A stretch of DNA of 64,000 bases from Actinomycetota bacterium (GTDB lineage: Bacteria > Actinomycetota > Actinomycetes > S36-B12 > FW305-bin1): positions 318,129 through 382,128 of the forward strand of contig SCTR01000006.1 in the NCBI GenBank assembly GCA_004297305.1, given 5' to 3'. Numbering within the stretch: position 1 is the first letter of the stretch; every line of letters begins with the position of its first letter. The translations under genes were made by a program, and so were the position numbers. The notes under the pieces are model-generated. The model was not told where the DNA came from. It did not search any database and was given only the letters and a program-made list of their open reading frames with translations. This document shows positions 17,000-25,168 of the stretch, piece by piece.

Positions 17000-18730
17000 T
17001 TGTCCCGGCGTGCGATCAGCTGGGCGTTCGTCGCCGACCTGATCCCGCTGTACCCGTTGTACGCGTTGCTGTTCGCCGACGAGGGCCTGTCGGACGCGGG
17101 GATCTCGGCACTGCTGGGGATCTGGACCATCGTTGCGCTCGTCGGCGAGATTCCCGCCGGGGCGCTGGCCGATCGTTTCTCCCGGCGCGGCGCGCTGGTC
17201 GTCGCGAGCGTGCTGCAAGCCGCGGGATACACCGTCTGGGGCCTCGCCCCGGGTTTCACCGGCTTCGCGGTCGGCTTCGTCCTGTGGGGCATCGGCGGGA
17301 CCTTCGTATCCGGTTCGCTGGAAGCCCTGTTGTACGACGGGTTCGACGGCATTGCGCCGGCGGGCACGTTCGGACGGGTGCTGGGTCAGGTCCGCACCGC
17401 CGGGCAACTGGCCGCCGTCCCGACCGCGGCGCTGGCCACCGTCCTGTACGCCGTAGGCGGCATCGGCGCGGTCATCGTGGCGAGCGTCGGGTCGTGCCTG
17501 CTGGCCGCGGTGCTGGCGGCCCGGCTGCCCGAACGCCGGGCGGGGACCCGCCACGCACCTGGTCAGTCGACTCGCGCCGAGGCCGGCGACGGGCGGCCGG
17601 CCGGATACGGCGCGATGCTGCTCGCCGGCATCCGGCAGGCAGCGCGCCGGCCGATCGTGCGCTGGGCGGCGGTCGCGGCCGCCGCGGTCGGCGGCTTGGA
17701 CGCGCTCGAGGAGTACACCCCGCTGCTGGCCGAGGACTGGGGCGTACGGCGGGACCTGATCCCCACCGTCCTGCTGACGCTGGCACTGGCAGGCGCGGCC
17801 GGCTCCTGGGCCGGCGGACGCTGGCGCCGGTGGTCCGGGACGACCCTGGGGATCGCGCTGGCCGTGGTGGCAGCGGGGCTGGTGACGGCCGGTGCCCTCG
17901 GCACACCGGTGGCGGTACTCGTGCTGGCGGCGGCGTACGGCGGCTACCGCGCGGTGCTCCTGGTGGCCGACGTCGCTCTGCAGGAGCGCATCACCGGCTC
18001 TGCGCGCGCCACGGTGACCTCGGTGGCCGCCGTCGGTACCGAGCTGTCGTACCTGATCTTCGTCGGCAGCTGGGCGGTCGGCGGGCTGGCGGCAGCCGGC
18101 CGGTCCGGGCCGGCCGCGGCTGACGATCCCTGCAGGGCCGCTCGGCCGCCCCGGACGGTGAGCAGGGCCACCAGCGACCCGGTCAGCAACGCCGCCGCCG
18201 CGACGACCACGGCCACCCGCCAGCCGTGGTTGAGCGCGGCGGGGTCGGCAGCGTCGTTGCCGGACAGCCCGGCGACCGCGGGCAGCGCCGACACGGCGAG
18301 CAGTGCCGCCGCCCGCGCCACCGCGTTGTTGACCCCCGAGGCCACCCCCGCGTGCCGGTCGGCGACCGCGGCGAGCACCGTGGCGGTCAACGGGGCTACC
18401 AGGACCGCCAGGCCCAGCCCCCAGACGACCATGGCCGGCAGCACGTCGGCGACGTACGACGCGTCCGGACCGATCCGCAGCATCAGCAGCATCGCCGCCG
18501 CGCAGATCAGCGGTCCCACGGTCATCGGGATCCGCGGACCGATGACGGTCGCGACGCGCCCGGCGCGGGCGGAGAACAGCAGCATGATCACGGTGATCGG
18601 CAGCAGCGCCGTACCGGCGGCCAGCGCGGAGAATCCCGAGACCACCTGCAGCACAACGGCCAGCAGGAACAGGATGCCGCCGAACGCGCCGTACAGGATG
18701 AAGGTCACGGCGTTGGCTCCGCTGAACTGA
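17000..18730 (+). pseudogene. MFS transporter cut off at its 3' end, frame running into antisense of the next MFS gene
   Basis: Residues 1 to about 368 form an MFS carrier: AISWAFVADLIPLYPLYALLF, GALADRFSRRGALVVAS (motif A) and paired six-helix halves up to SARATVTSVAAVGTELSYLIFVGSWAVGGLAAAG near 18100. Then helix 12 is missing and about 208 residues of Ser/Thr/Ala-rich nonsense follow; this is the antisense of the convergent MFS gene. The original stop has been lost. The start is also poor: only TTG 17000 is available in frame. A TGA at 16952 separates it from an upstream MTTLAVMRWP stretch that could have been its true N-terminus. Likely a decaying gene, though the first 11 helices remain open. 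Confidence 0.6.
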
Positions 18731-19533
18731 CGCGAGCGGAACAGGCCCAACGGGAGCATCGGGTGCCGCAGCCGTCGTTCGACCATGACGAACGCAACAG
18801 CCCCCAGCAGCGCCGTCGTCAGGGCCGCGAGGACCTGCGGTGACGCCAGCCCCGCACCGGGCAACGCGATGAGCCCGTACGTCAGCCCACCCAGCGCGAG
18901 CGCCCCGAGTACCGCACCGGCCAGGTCCACCCGGCCGGTCGCATTGGCGTCGCGCGTCTCCGGCAGGTGAACCCGGGCCAACACGACGACCAGGATCGCC
19001 AGCGGCAGGTTCACCCCGAAGACCCAGCGCCACGACAGCGCGCCGATCAGCCAGCCGCCGAGGAACGGACCGACGGCGGTGGCCACACCCGACAGGCCGG
19101 TCCACGCCCCGATCGCCCGGGCCCGGTCGTCCGGCCGGAACGACGCCTGGATCACCGCGAGACTGGCCGGCACGAGGAGGGCACCGCCGACGCCCTGCAA
19201 CGCGCGGGCCACGACGAGGACCGCAGCGGTAGGCGCCAGTCCGCACAGCAGCGACGCGACCGCGAACCACACCGCCCCGACGATCAGCAGCCGGCGGCGG
19301 CCGTAGCGGTCGCCGAGTGCGCCGCCGAGCAGGATGAACGAGGCCAGCGTCAGCGTGTACGCCGTCACCGTCCACTGCAGGGCGGCCAGATCGGCGGTCA
19401 GGTCCTGCCCGATGGCCGGCAGCGCCACGTTGACCACGGTCGCGTCGATGCTGGCCAGCGCCGAGGCCAGCACGCAGACCACGAGTCCCCAGCGGCCAGT
19501 GGCGGACGACACACGGAGCCCGGCGTCGACCAC
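17944..19533 (-). CDS. MFS transporter, DHA2 (EmrB/QacA) family, with antisense-derived C-terminal tail
   Basis: A 14-helix drug-exporter-type permease. Family marks are LASIDATVVNVALPAIGQDL, GGALGDRYGRRRLLIVG (motif A), ARALQGVGGALLVPASLAVI, and GPFLGGWLIGALSWRWVFGVNLP (motif C). The last helix is VAVVVAAAALLTGSLVALLTV near 18150. Normal relatives stop soon after; here the frame runs about 55 further residues (from RAALQGSS on) through DNA that codes for the opposite-strand MFS gene, ending at 17944. I start at GTG 19533 (MVDAGLRVSSATGRW). The core transporter looks complete; the tail should be disordered. Confidence 0.75.
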   Translation of the reverse strand: MVDAGLRVSSATGRWGLVVCVLASALASIDATVVNVALPAIGQDLTADLAALQWTVTAYTLTLASFILLGGALGDRYGRRRLLIVGAVWFAVASLLCGLAPTAAVLVVARALQGVGGALLVPASLAVIQASFRPDDRARAIGAWTGLSGVATAVGPFLGGWLIGALSWRWVFGVNLPLAILVVVLARVHLPETRDANATGRVDLAGAVLGALALGGLTYGLIALPGAGLASPQVLAALTTALLGAVAFVMVERRLRHPMLPLGLFRSRQFSGANAVTFILYGAFGGILFLLAVVLQVVSGFSALAAGTALLPITVIMLLFSARAGRVATVIGPRIPMTVGPLICAAAMLLMLRIGPDASYVADVLPAMVVWGLGLAVLVAPLTATVLAAVADRHAGVASGVNNAVARAAALLAVSALPAVAGLSGNDAADPAALNHGWRVAVVVAAAALLTGSLVALLTVRGGRAALQGSSAAAGPDRPAAASPPTAQLPTKIRYDSSVPTAATEVTVARAEPVMRSCRATSATRSTAR

Positions 19534-19593
19534 GCCGCCACGGTAGGCGCCATCGGCGCCGCCCGCCCGACCGGCGAGCCCTAGGGTGGCGCG

Positions 19594-19938
19594 ATGCCTC
19601 GCCACGCCGTCACCGCCGTCGTCGCCGTCCTCGGGCTGGTCGTCGGCTTCGCCGTCGCCCAGGTCAGCGGGAACCGGACGGCCGGCGGTGTCGTCCTCGT
19701 CCTGGCCGGCGCCTGGTGCACGGCGCGGTGGTGGCGCAGCTGCGGGCGGGCCCGCGCGCTACTGCTGCTGGCGACGTACGCCGCCGCGTTCGCCCTCGCA
19801 CACGTGCTGGCCGGGCCGCTCGGGGCGTGGCCGGCGGTCCTGCTCGTCGCCGCGGTGACGGGCCTGGCGGCGCTCGCCGTGGGGCGGCCGCAGCGGCGTA
19901 CCCACGCCAGCGAACGGGTCCGGCTGCGCACCAGCTGA
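19594..19938 (+). CDS. small membrane protein of unknown function
   Basis: A 114-residue protein with about four hydrophobic segments: AVTAVVAVLGLVVGFAVAQV, AGGVVLVLAGAWCTARWW, LLLLATYAAAFALAHVLAG and WPAVLLVAAVTGLAALAVG. A polar Arg-rich tail follows. No domain name is recognised. GGGTGG lies 8 bases before the ATG. It is divergent from the MFS gene, with at most 60 bases between their starts. It may be cut short or unusual, but the helix pattern in this frame and not in others supports a real gene. Confidence 0.6.
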   Translation: MPRHAVTAVVAVLGLVVGFAVAQVSGNRTAGGVVLVLAGAWCTARWWRSCGRARALLLLATYAAAFALAHVLAGPLGAWPAVLLVAAVTGLAALAVGRPQRRTHASERVRLRTS

Positions 19939-20027
19939 CGCCGCGAGGTGCGGTCGGGGCGCGCACCGGCACGCGTGTCCCGCGTGGGCCAGCCCGGCAT
20001 GGCCGGTTTGACGTGGCGAACCCGGCG

Positions 20028-20861
20028 TCAGGCGACCACGAGCGAGCCGGAGGTGCTGACGAGCAGGATCGCGTCGACCACCGCCAGCACCAGCACCGCC
20101 TCGAACAGCAGGTTGCCGGAACGCCAGATCGAGGCAGTCACGGCGATGCCGGCGACCGCGACCAGCACGACCACCGTCAGCGGGCCCGGCCGGCCGGGCC
20201 CGACCGCGATCAGCACGGTCGCGGCCAGCAGCAGCAGCACGGCCAGCAGCCGGGCCCGTCCCGCACCGAGCCGGTCGGCGAGCGCGCCGCCTCGACCGGC
20301 AGCCTGATCCGACGCCAGGTCGGGCAACGAGTTGGCCAGGTGGGCACCCAGGCCCATGCAGGCGCAGGCGGCCACCGACCACGGCGCCGGCCACGACGGC
20401 GGTTGCAGACTTCCGGTGACCGCCAACGGGATCGATCCGAACGCCACGACGTACGGCACCCCGGACCACACCGTCCGCGCCAGCACCAGGTCGTACAACC
20501 ACGCACAGCTGACTGCCAGCACGTGCCAGCCGCCGCCGATCGGACCGAACCCCCACCACGACAACGGGATCACCAGCAGCAGCGCGATCAGGGCGGCCAC
20601 CGCGACGGCGCGCACACCGACCAGGCCCGCGACGATCGGCTTGTCCCGGCGGCCGGCCCGGGCGTCCGCGGCGGCGTCGTGGGCGTCGTTGCACCAGCCG
20701 ACGCTGAGCTGGCCGGACAGGACCGCCAGCGCGACGCCGAGGCAGCCCACCGCACCCCGGCCGGCACCGGCTGCCAGGGCGGTGACGACCGTGGTCACGG
20801 CCACGGCCGGCCCCGGATGGGACGCCACCACCAGGCCTCGCGCGGTCGCCAGTCGGCTCAT
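20028..20861 (-). CDS. UbiA-family prenyltransferase
   Basis: A 277-residue polytopic membrane enzyme of the UbiA superfamily, which transfers a polyprenyl chain to an acceptor. The first Asp motif is NDAHDAAADARAGRRDKP (N-D-x-x-D) near residue 60. The second is LANSLPDLASDQAAG near residue 180. About eight hydrophobic segments separate them. The order fits MenA/UbiA-like proteins, but the short length and sequence are those of the actinobacterial 'UbiA family' group with unknown acceptor. Start ATG 20861 (MSRLATARGLVV). It stands alone and faces the alpha/beta-hydrolase gene. Confidence 0.78.
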   Translation of the reverse strand: MSRLATARGLVVASHPGPAVAVTTVVTALAAGAGRGAVGCLGVALAVLSGQLSVGWCNDAHDAAADARAGRRDKPIVAGLVGVRAVAVAALIALLLVIPLSWWGFGPIGGGWHVLAVSCAWLYDLVLARTVWSGVPYVVAFGSIPLAVTGSLQPPSWPAPWSVAACACMGLGAHLANSLPDLASDQAAGRGGALADRLGAGRARLLAVLLLLAATVLIAVGPGRPGPLTVVVLVAVAGIAVTASIWRSGNLLFEAVLVLAVVDAILLVSTSGSLVVA

Positions 20862-20994
20862 CGACGGCACGGTACGGCGACCGCAGCGCCCGCGGAACGG
20901 CGCTACCGGCGCGCGGTGCGCCCGGCCGCCGGGCGGAGCGCGGCATGATGCGCTGCGGGGGCATCGGGCAGGAGCCACGCCGTACGCCGGTGTT

Positions 20995-21112
20995 CAGCGG
21001 TGCACTGATCGGACCTGCACGACCGGACCTGCACCGACCGGAACCGCACCGATCGGACCGAACTGATCGACGTTGCACCGTCGGTGTTGCACCGTCGGTA
21101 CTGCGGATCGGG
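20995..21112. repeat. degenerate short tandem repeats upstream of the alpha/beta-hydrolase gene
   Basis: Repeated GACCTGCACGACCG- and GCACCGACCGGAAC-like units, then two TTGCACCGTCGGT units (21072-21099). Spacing is 13-17 bases. They fill the space between the divergent UbiA gene and the hydrolase gene; no open frame with a domain occurs here. Confidence 0.65.
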
Positions 21113-21129
21113 GGGCCAGAGGAGTCGGC

Positions 21130-23160
21130 ATGAACGTTCCCCAGTGGCTGCAGCGCTGGACCGCCGACCGCGCCGTACGGGCCGGCGTGATCGGCGCGGC
21201 GTGGTCGGTCGCCCCGTCGTACGCCCGCGGCCTGCTCCCGCGAAGCGCGGTCGACCAGGCCGCCGCGACCGCCGTGGTCGCCACGCTCGGCTACCAGCTC
21301 ACCGCGACGACGTGGTCCACGGTGGAGGCCGTCGTCGCCGGGCGGCCCGGCCACGTGCCCGGCCCGCGGGCGTTGCTCGCCGGCGCCGCGGGCGCCTGTG
21401 CGATCGGCTTCGGTACGCAACAGGCACTCCGTCGCCGGGCCGACGACAGCCTGGTCGCCGCGGGCGCGTTCGCCGCGGCCCGCACACTGGCCAACGCCGG
21501 GATCGCCGGGACGGTCGTCATGGTGGGCGACCAGGTCCTCCACCGGGTGCTGCGCCGCCAGGTCGGGCTGCACACGACCCTGCTCGCCGACGTCCTCGGC
21601 GGAGCGGCGCTGGCCGGCGTGACCGTGCTCAGCCGGCAGCAGCGAGCAGCCCGCTACGGCCTGGTCGACCCGGAGCGCCGGGCGGTCACGGCCGGGTCGC
21701 CGGTGGCGTTGGCCCGGGCCGGGGCCGTCGGCGCCGCGACCGCGGTCTCGCTCGTGGGCCTCGCCCTCGCCGAACAGACCGTCGCCCGGGCCACGGCAGC
21801 CGGCCTCGCCGAGCTGCTCGGCGAACCGGCCGGCGCCGCCGGCGAGATGATCGGGCACGGGGTCGCGCTGACCGGGATGGGCGTCGCGGGTGCGGTGGCC
21901 CTCACGCAGGTGCGGCGACGCATCTCGCGCCGCGACGACGTGGTCGAACCGGCGTACCCGGCACCGCCGACCTCGCGGCACGTGTCCGCCGGACCGCGCA
22001 GCGGCATCGGCTTCGACACCATCGGCAAGGAGGGCCGCCGCTTCGTCCTGATGGCCCTCACCGCCGCCGACATCACGCGCGTCATGGGCGAACCGGCGCG
22101 CGACCCGGTCCGCGTCGTCGCCGGCTACGAGGCCGCCCCGACGGTCGCCGGCCGAACCGCGCTGGCGCTGGCCGATCTGGAGGCGCTCGGCGGCTACGAG
22201 CGGGGCCTGATCATGGTGGCGGCGCCGACCGGCGTCGGGTATGTGAACTACGTGGTCGCCGAAGCGCTGGAGTACCTGACCCGTGGCGACTGCGCGATCG
22301 TCGTCCCGCAGTACGCCCTGTCGCCTTCGGCACTGGCGCTGGGCAAGACCAATGACGGGGTGGAGTTGCAGCGGGCCGTGCTCGCCGGGATACGCGACAG
22401 GGTGGCGAGCCTGCCGGCCGACCGGCGGCCGCGGGTGGTGCAGTTCGGGGAGAGCCTGGGCGCGCAGGTCGCCCTGGACGTCGCCGGCTCGGCCGGTACG
22501 GCGATCCTGCCGGCGCTCGGACTCGACGGCGGGCTCTACCTCGGCGTGCCGTTCCGCAGTCGCACCTGGGAACTGTGGCGCGAGTCGGCTCATCTGGTGG
22601 ATCCCGAGGGCCGCCTGACGCTCGTGGCTGAGCCGAGTCAGCTGGTCGGCGTACCGACCAGCGGGCGGCACGTGCTCGTCGTGCACGACGACGACCCGGT
22701 CAACAAGTTCTCGTACGAGATGGTGGTGCAGCGGCCGTGGTGGCTCGGCGCCCCTGCGACCCGGCCGGCGAAGGTCCCGCGGGAGACGTCGTTCCGGCCG
22801 GTCGTGTCGTTCGTCCTGGCGCTGGTCGACCTCAAGAACGGGATGAACTCCAAGCCCGGCGAGTTCGTCCGACGTGGTCACGACTACCGCATCGATGCCC
22901 GCGAGGCGCTGCAACGGACCTTCGGGCTGCCCGCCTCGGCCGCCCAGGTCACCGCGATCGAGGCGGCGCTGCGCGAACGGGAGCAGGCCTGGGCGGCCCG
23001 CCGGCTGGTCAGCCGCAAGCTGGACGAGGCGCGGCGCTCCATCGCGCGGACCCTCAACAGCTGGGGCCAGTCCGCCGTACCGGTCGTCGCCGAGGCCGAT
23101 CCGGAATCGCTGGTCGACGGGACCGGCCGGTCGATCATGGGCTCGGTGCCCTGGTCCTAG
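21130..23160 (+). CDS. membrane-anchored alpha/beta-hydrolase (Abhydrolase_9 with its N-terminal membrane domain)
   Basis: A 676-residue two-part protein. The first 270 residues are alanine-rich and hydrophobic, with several predicted membrane helices (for example AVGAATAVSLVGLALAEQ, HGVALTGMGVAGAVALTQV). The rest is a hydrolase domain starting at SGIGFDTIGKEGRRF. The nucleophile elbow is GESLGAQ, with the acid and His likely in HVLVVHDDDPVNKF and the late region. This combination is characteristic of an actinobacterial family found in mycobacteria; its substrate is unknown, possibly a cell-envelope ester. ATG 21130 has GAGGAG 8 bases upstream. Its TAG overlaps the TAG of bldC on the other strand (CTAG). 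Confidence 0.8.
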   Translation: MNVPQWLQRWTADRAVRAGVIGAAWSVAPSYARGLLPRSAVDQAAATAVVATLGYQLTATTWSTVEAVVAGRPGHVPGPRALLAGAAGACAIGFGTQQALRRRADDSLVAAGAFAAARTLANAGIAGTVVMVGDQVLHRVLRRQVGLHTTLLADVLGGAALAGVTVLSRQQRAARYGLVDPERRAVTAGSPVALARAGAVGAATAVSLVGLALAEQTVARATAAGLAELLGEPAGAAGEMIGHGVALTGMGVAGAVALTQVRRRISRRDDVVEPAYPAPPTSRHVSAGPRSGIGFDTIGKEGRRFVLMALTAADITRVMGEPARDPVRVVAGYEAAPTVAGRTALALADLEALGGYERGLIMVAAPTGVGYVNYVVAEALEYLTRGDCAIVVPQYALSPSALALGKTNDGVELQRAVLAGIRDRVASLPADRRPRVVQFGESLGAQVALDVAGSAGTAILPALGLDGGLYLGVPFRSRTWELWRESAHLVDPEGRLTLVAEPSQLVGVPTSGRHVLVVHDDDPVNKFSYEMVVQRPWWLGAPATRPAKVPRETSFRPVVSFVLALVDLKNGMNSKPGEFVRRGHDYRIDAREALQRTFGLPASAAQVTAIEAALREREQAWAARRLVSRKLDEARRSIARTLNSWGQSAVPVVAEADPESLVDGTGRSIMGSVPWS

Positions 23161-23447
23161 CGGGCTGTCCGGTCCTGGCGGGCTGCCCGGTCCTGGTGGA
23201 TGCCCTGGTCCTCGCGGTCCCCGCGGTCCGGCACGTCACCCGGGCCGGCGCTGCCGGCTCCGGCCAGCAGTGAATACACCTCGCTGGACCGGTAGCGCCG
23301 GTGGCCACCGAGGGTCCGGATCGAGGTCAGCTTGCCGGACTTCGCCCAGCGCGTGACGGTCTTCGGATCGACCCGGAAGAGCGCCGCGACCTCGGCCGGG
23401 GTGAGCAAGTCCGTCGCGCCGGGACGCTGCGGCACGGCTTCGGACAT
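23157..23447 (-). CDS. bldC: BldC-like MerR-type transcriptional regulator
   Basis: A 96-residue protein whose residues 14-65 are LLTPAEVAALFRVDPKTVTRWAKSGKLTSIRTLGGHRRYRSSEVYSLL (split: LLTPAEVAALFRVDPKT / VTRWAKSGKLTSIRTLGGHR). This is nearly identical to BldC, a one-domain winged-helix regulator that binds direct repeats cooperatively and holds back development and sporulation genes in Streptomyces. AGGAGG precedes ATG 23447. The C-terminus is about 28 residues longer than BldC and is encoded by tandem repeats (23161-23215), giving a polar tail GDREDQGIHQDRAARQ. It converges on the hydrolase gene with fully overlapping stops. Confidence 0.9.
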   Translation of the reverse strand: MSEAVPQRPGATDLLTPAEVAALFRVDPKTVTRWAKSGKLTSIRTLGGHRRYRSSEVYSLLAGAGSAGPGDVPDRGDREDQGIHQDRAARQDRTAR

Positions 23448-23507
23448 CGCGTCCTCCTCGCGCACGGGCCCGGGGGAAGCACGGCGGACGCCGCGCGGGG
23501 CGGATTG

Positions 23508-23559
23508 TCGGACATGCCCTGCTACGGGGGGTCTGTCCGATTCCGTGGGACTGTCCCAC
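23508..23559. promoter_or_regulatory. nested inverted repeats in the bldC/DUF3073 divergent region
   Basis: The 357-base gap between the divergent bldC and DUF3073 genes has no gene. It holds two palindromes: TCGGACA (23508-23514) with TGTCCGA (23534-23540), and directly after it GTGGGAC-T-GTCCCAC (23545-23559), a perfect 7+1+7 dyad. Placement 60-115 bases upstream of bldC suits an operator. The binding protein is not known. Confidence 0.5.
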
Positions 23560-23804
23560 AGCCCGCAGGACCCCGCAAGACGCCGGGACGGCGCGACACC
23601 GCGGCGCACGACTGCCGGCGAACCGGACACCGGCGGCCACGAGCGCTCCCCCGACGGCACCGACCGGCGGGCGCGCACCCCCGCGTGGCAGGCCGGACCG
23701 GTGTATCGGTACGGCGGCGAGCAGGTACCATCGCAGGGCTGCTGCAGTCGAAGATGCCAGTCCTGACGTGTGCCGGGCTGGGACCCGGACGAGGGGGTCG
23801 AGCC

Positions 23805-24065
23805 ATGGGGCGGGGCCGAGCCAAGGCCAAGCAGACCAAGGTCGCCCGCGACCTGAAGTACGGCGGTCCGCAGACCGATCTGGACCGGCTGCAAGCTGAG
23901 TTGTCCCGGCCCGACAGCGGCCCCCTGGGCACCCGGCCGAGTTCCCCGGCCCCCGGCGGCAGCAGCGAGCACGACGCTGACGACATCGATTCCGACGGGT
24001 TCGAGGACGACGACTTCGACGAGGACGACGACGACGTCCGCGCGGGGTCGGATCAGGCCCGGTAG
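23805..24065 (+). CDS. DUF3073 family protein
   Basis: An 86-residue protein that begins MGRGRAKAKQTKVARDLKY, the invariant basic start of DUF3073, a small actinobacterial family without known function. It ends in a long acidic stretch rich in Asp/Glu (about residues 55-80). The opposite charges at the two ends suggest an RNA- or DNA-associated, partly disordered protein, but that is inference. Start ATG is preceded by GAGGGGG. It is divergent from bldC and overlaps the convergent purM gene by 13 bases. Confidence 0.88.
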   Translation: MGRGRAKAKQTKVARDLKYGGPQTDLDRLQAELSRPDSGPLGTRPSSPAPGGSSEHDADDIDSDGFEDDDFDEDDDDVRAGSDQAR

Positions 24066-25168
24066 TCGGCCACCAGCGTCACCGCACCACCGCCGCCGCC
24101 CTTGGCGGCCGCGTCGCCGGTCTCCCCCTCCCGACGCTCCCGCACGGTGCCACACACCCAGGCCGGCAACCCGCGTGCCGCGAGCATCGCCACTGCATGC
24201 TCGACGCCGTCGGGCGCCAGGACCGCGATCATCCCGACACCCAGGTTGAACGTCGCCTCCAGCTCGGCGCGGACGACTCCGCCGATCGAACCGATCATCC
24301 CGATCACCGGCGGCAGCGCCCACGTCGACCGATCGATGTCGACGGCAAGCCCGGCGGGCAGCACCCGCGCCAGATTCGCGGCCAGCCCGCCACCGGTGAC
24401 GTGGCTGAACGCGTGGATCCCGGCGCGCGGCTCGGCCGCCAGCGCCAGGCAGTCACGGGCATAGACGCGGGTCGGGACAAGCAGCTCCTCGCCGACGGTC
24501 CGGCCGAGGTCGTCGACGTACGCCGCCAGCCCCGGGCCGTCCGGGCCCAACAGGACGTGCCGGGCCAGCGAGTAGCCGTTGGAATGCAATCCGCTGGCGG
24601 CCATGGCGACCACGACGTCGCCGGCGGCGACGCGGTGCGGCCCGAGCATCCCGTCGGCCTCGACCACCCCGGTACCGGCGCCGGCCAGGTCGTACTCGTG
24701 CGGCGCCAGCAGCCCGGGATGCTCGGCGGTCTCGCCGCCGAGCAGGGCGCAACCGGCCTGCCGGCAGCCTTCGGCCACACCGGCGACCAGGGCCGCGATC
24801 CGCTCCGGCACCACCGAGCCCGTCGCGATGTAGTCGGTCAGGAACAGTGGCTCGGCACCACAGACGACCAGGTCGTCGACCACCATCGCGACCAGGTCGA
24901 TCCCGACCGTGTCGTGCCGATCCATCGCCTGCGCCACAGCGACTTTGGTTCCCACACCGTCGGTCGAGGTGGCCAGCAGCGGCCGCCGGTAGCGCAGCAG
25001 CGCGGACGCGTCGAACAGCCCCGCGAATCCGCCGAGGTCGCCGACGACCTCCGGCCGGCGGGTCCGGGCGACCGCGGCCTTCATCAACTCGACGGCACGT
25101 TCGCCGGCCGCCACGTCCACCCCGGCGTCGGCGTACGACGTCCGGCGGCCCGGCACTCGGGCCGTCAC
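24053..25168 (-). CDS. purM: phosphoribosylformylglycinamidine cyclo-ligase (AIR synthetase)
   Basis: Closes the imidazole ring: FGAM plus ATP gives AIR, step 5 of purine synthesis. The 371 residues show TSYADAGVDVAAGERAVELMK, LLATSTDGVGTKVAVAQ, GIDLVAMVVDDLVVCGAEPLF and GCALLGGETAEHPGL, plus ASGLHSNGYSLARHVL; all are standard for the PurM half of the PurM/PurL ATP-binding fold. It is translationally coupled to purF (4-base overlap 25165-25168) and is the last gene of the minus-strand purine belt. The unusual Gly-rich stretch AAKGGGGGAVTLVADYRA is at its very end. Confidence 0.97.
   Translation of the reverse strand: MTARVPGRRTSYADAGVDVAAGERAVELMKAAVARTRRPEVVGDLGGFAGLFDASALLRYRRPLLATSTDGVGTKVAVAQAMDRHDTVGIDLVAMVVDDLVVCGAEPLFLTDYIATGSVVPERIAALVAGVAEGCRQAGCALLGGETAEHPGLLAPHEYDLAGAGTGVVEADGMLGPHRVAAGDVVVAMAASGLHSNGYSLARHVLLGPDGPGLAAYVDDLGRTVGEELLVPTRVYARDCLALAAEPRAGIHAFSHVTGGGLAANLARVLPAGLAVDIDRSTWALPPVIGMIGSIGGVVRAELEATFNLGVGMIAVLAPDGVEHAVAMLAARGLPAWVCGTVRERREGETGDAAAKGGGGGAVTLVADYRA

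Noticed and set aside
19759-22914. Very long minus-strand open frame (about 1050 codons)
   Set aside because: It is Arg/Gly-rich, is antisense to the alpha/beta-hydrolase and UbiA region, shows no domain, and is a product of high GC.
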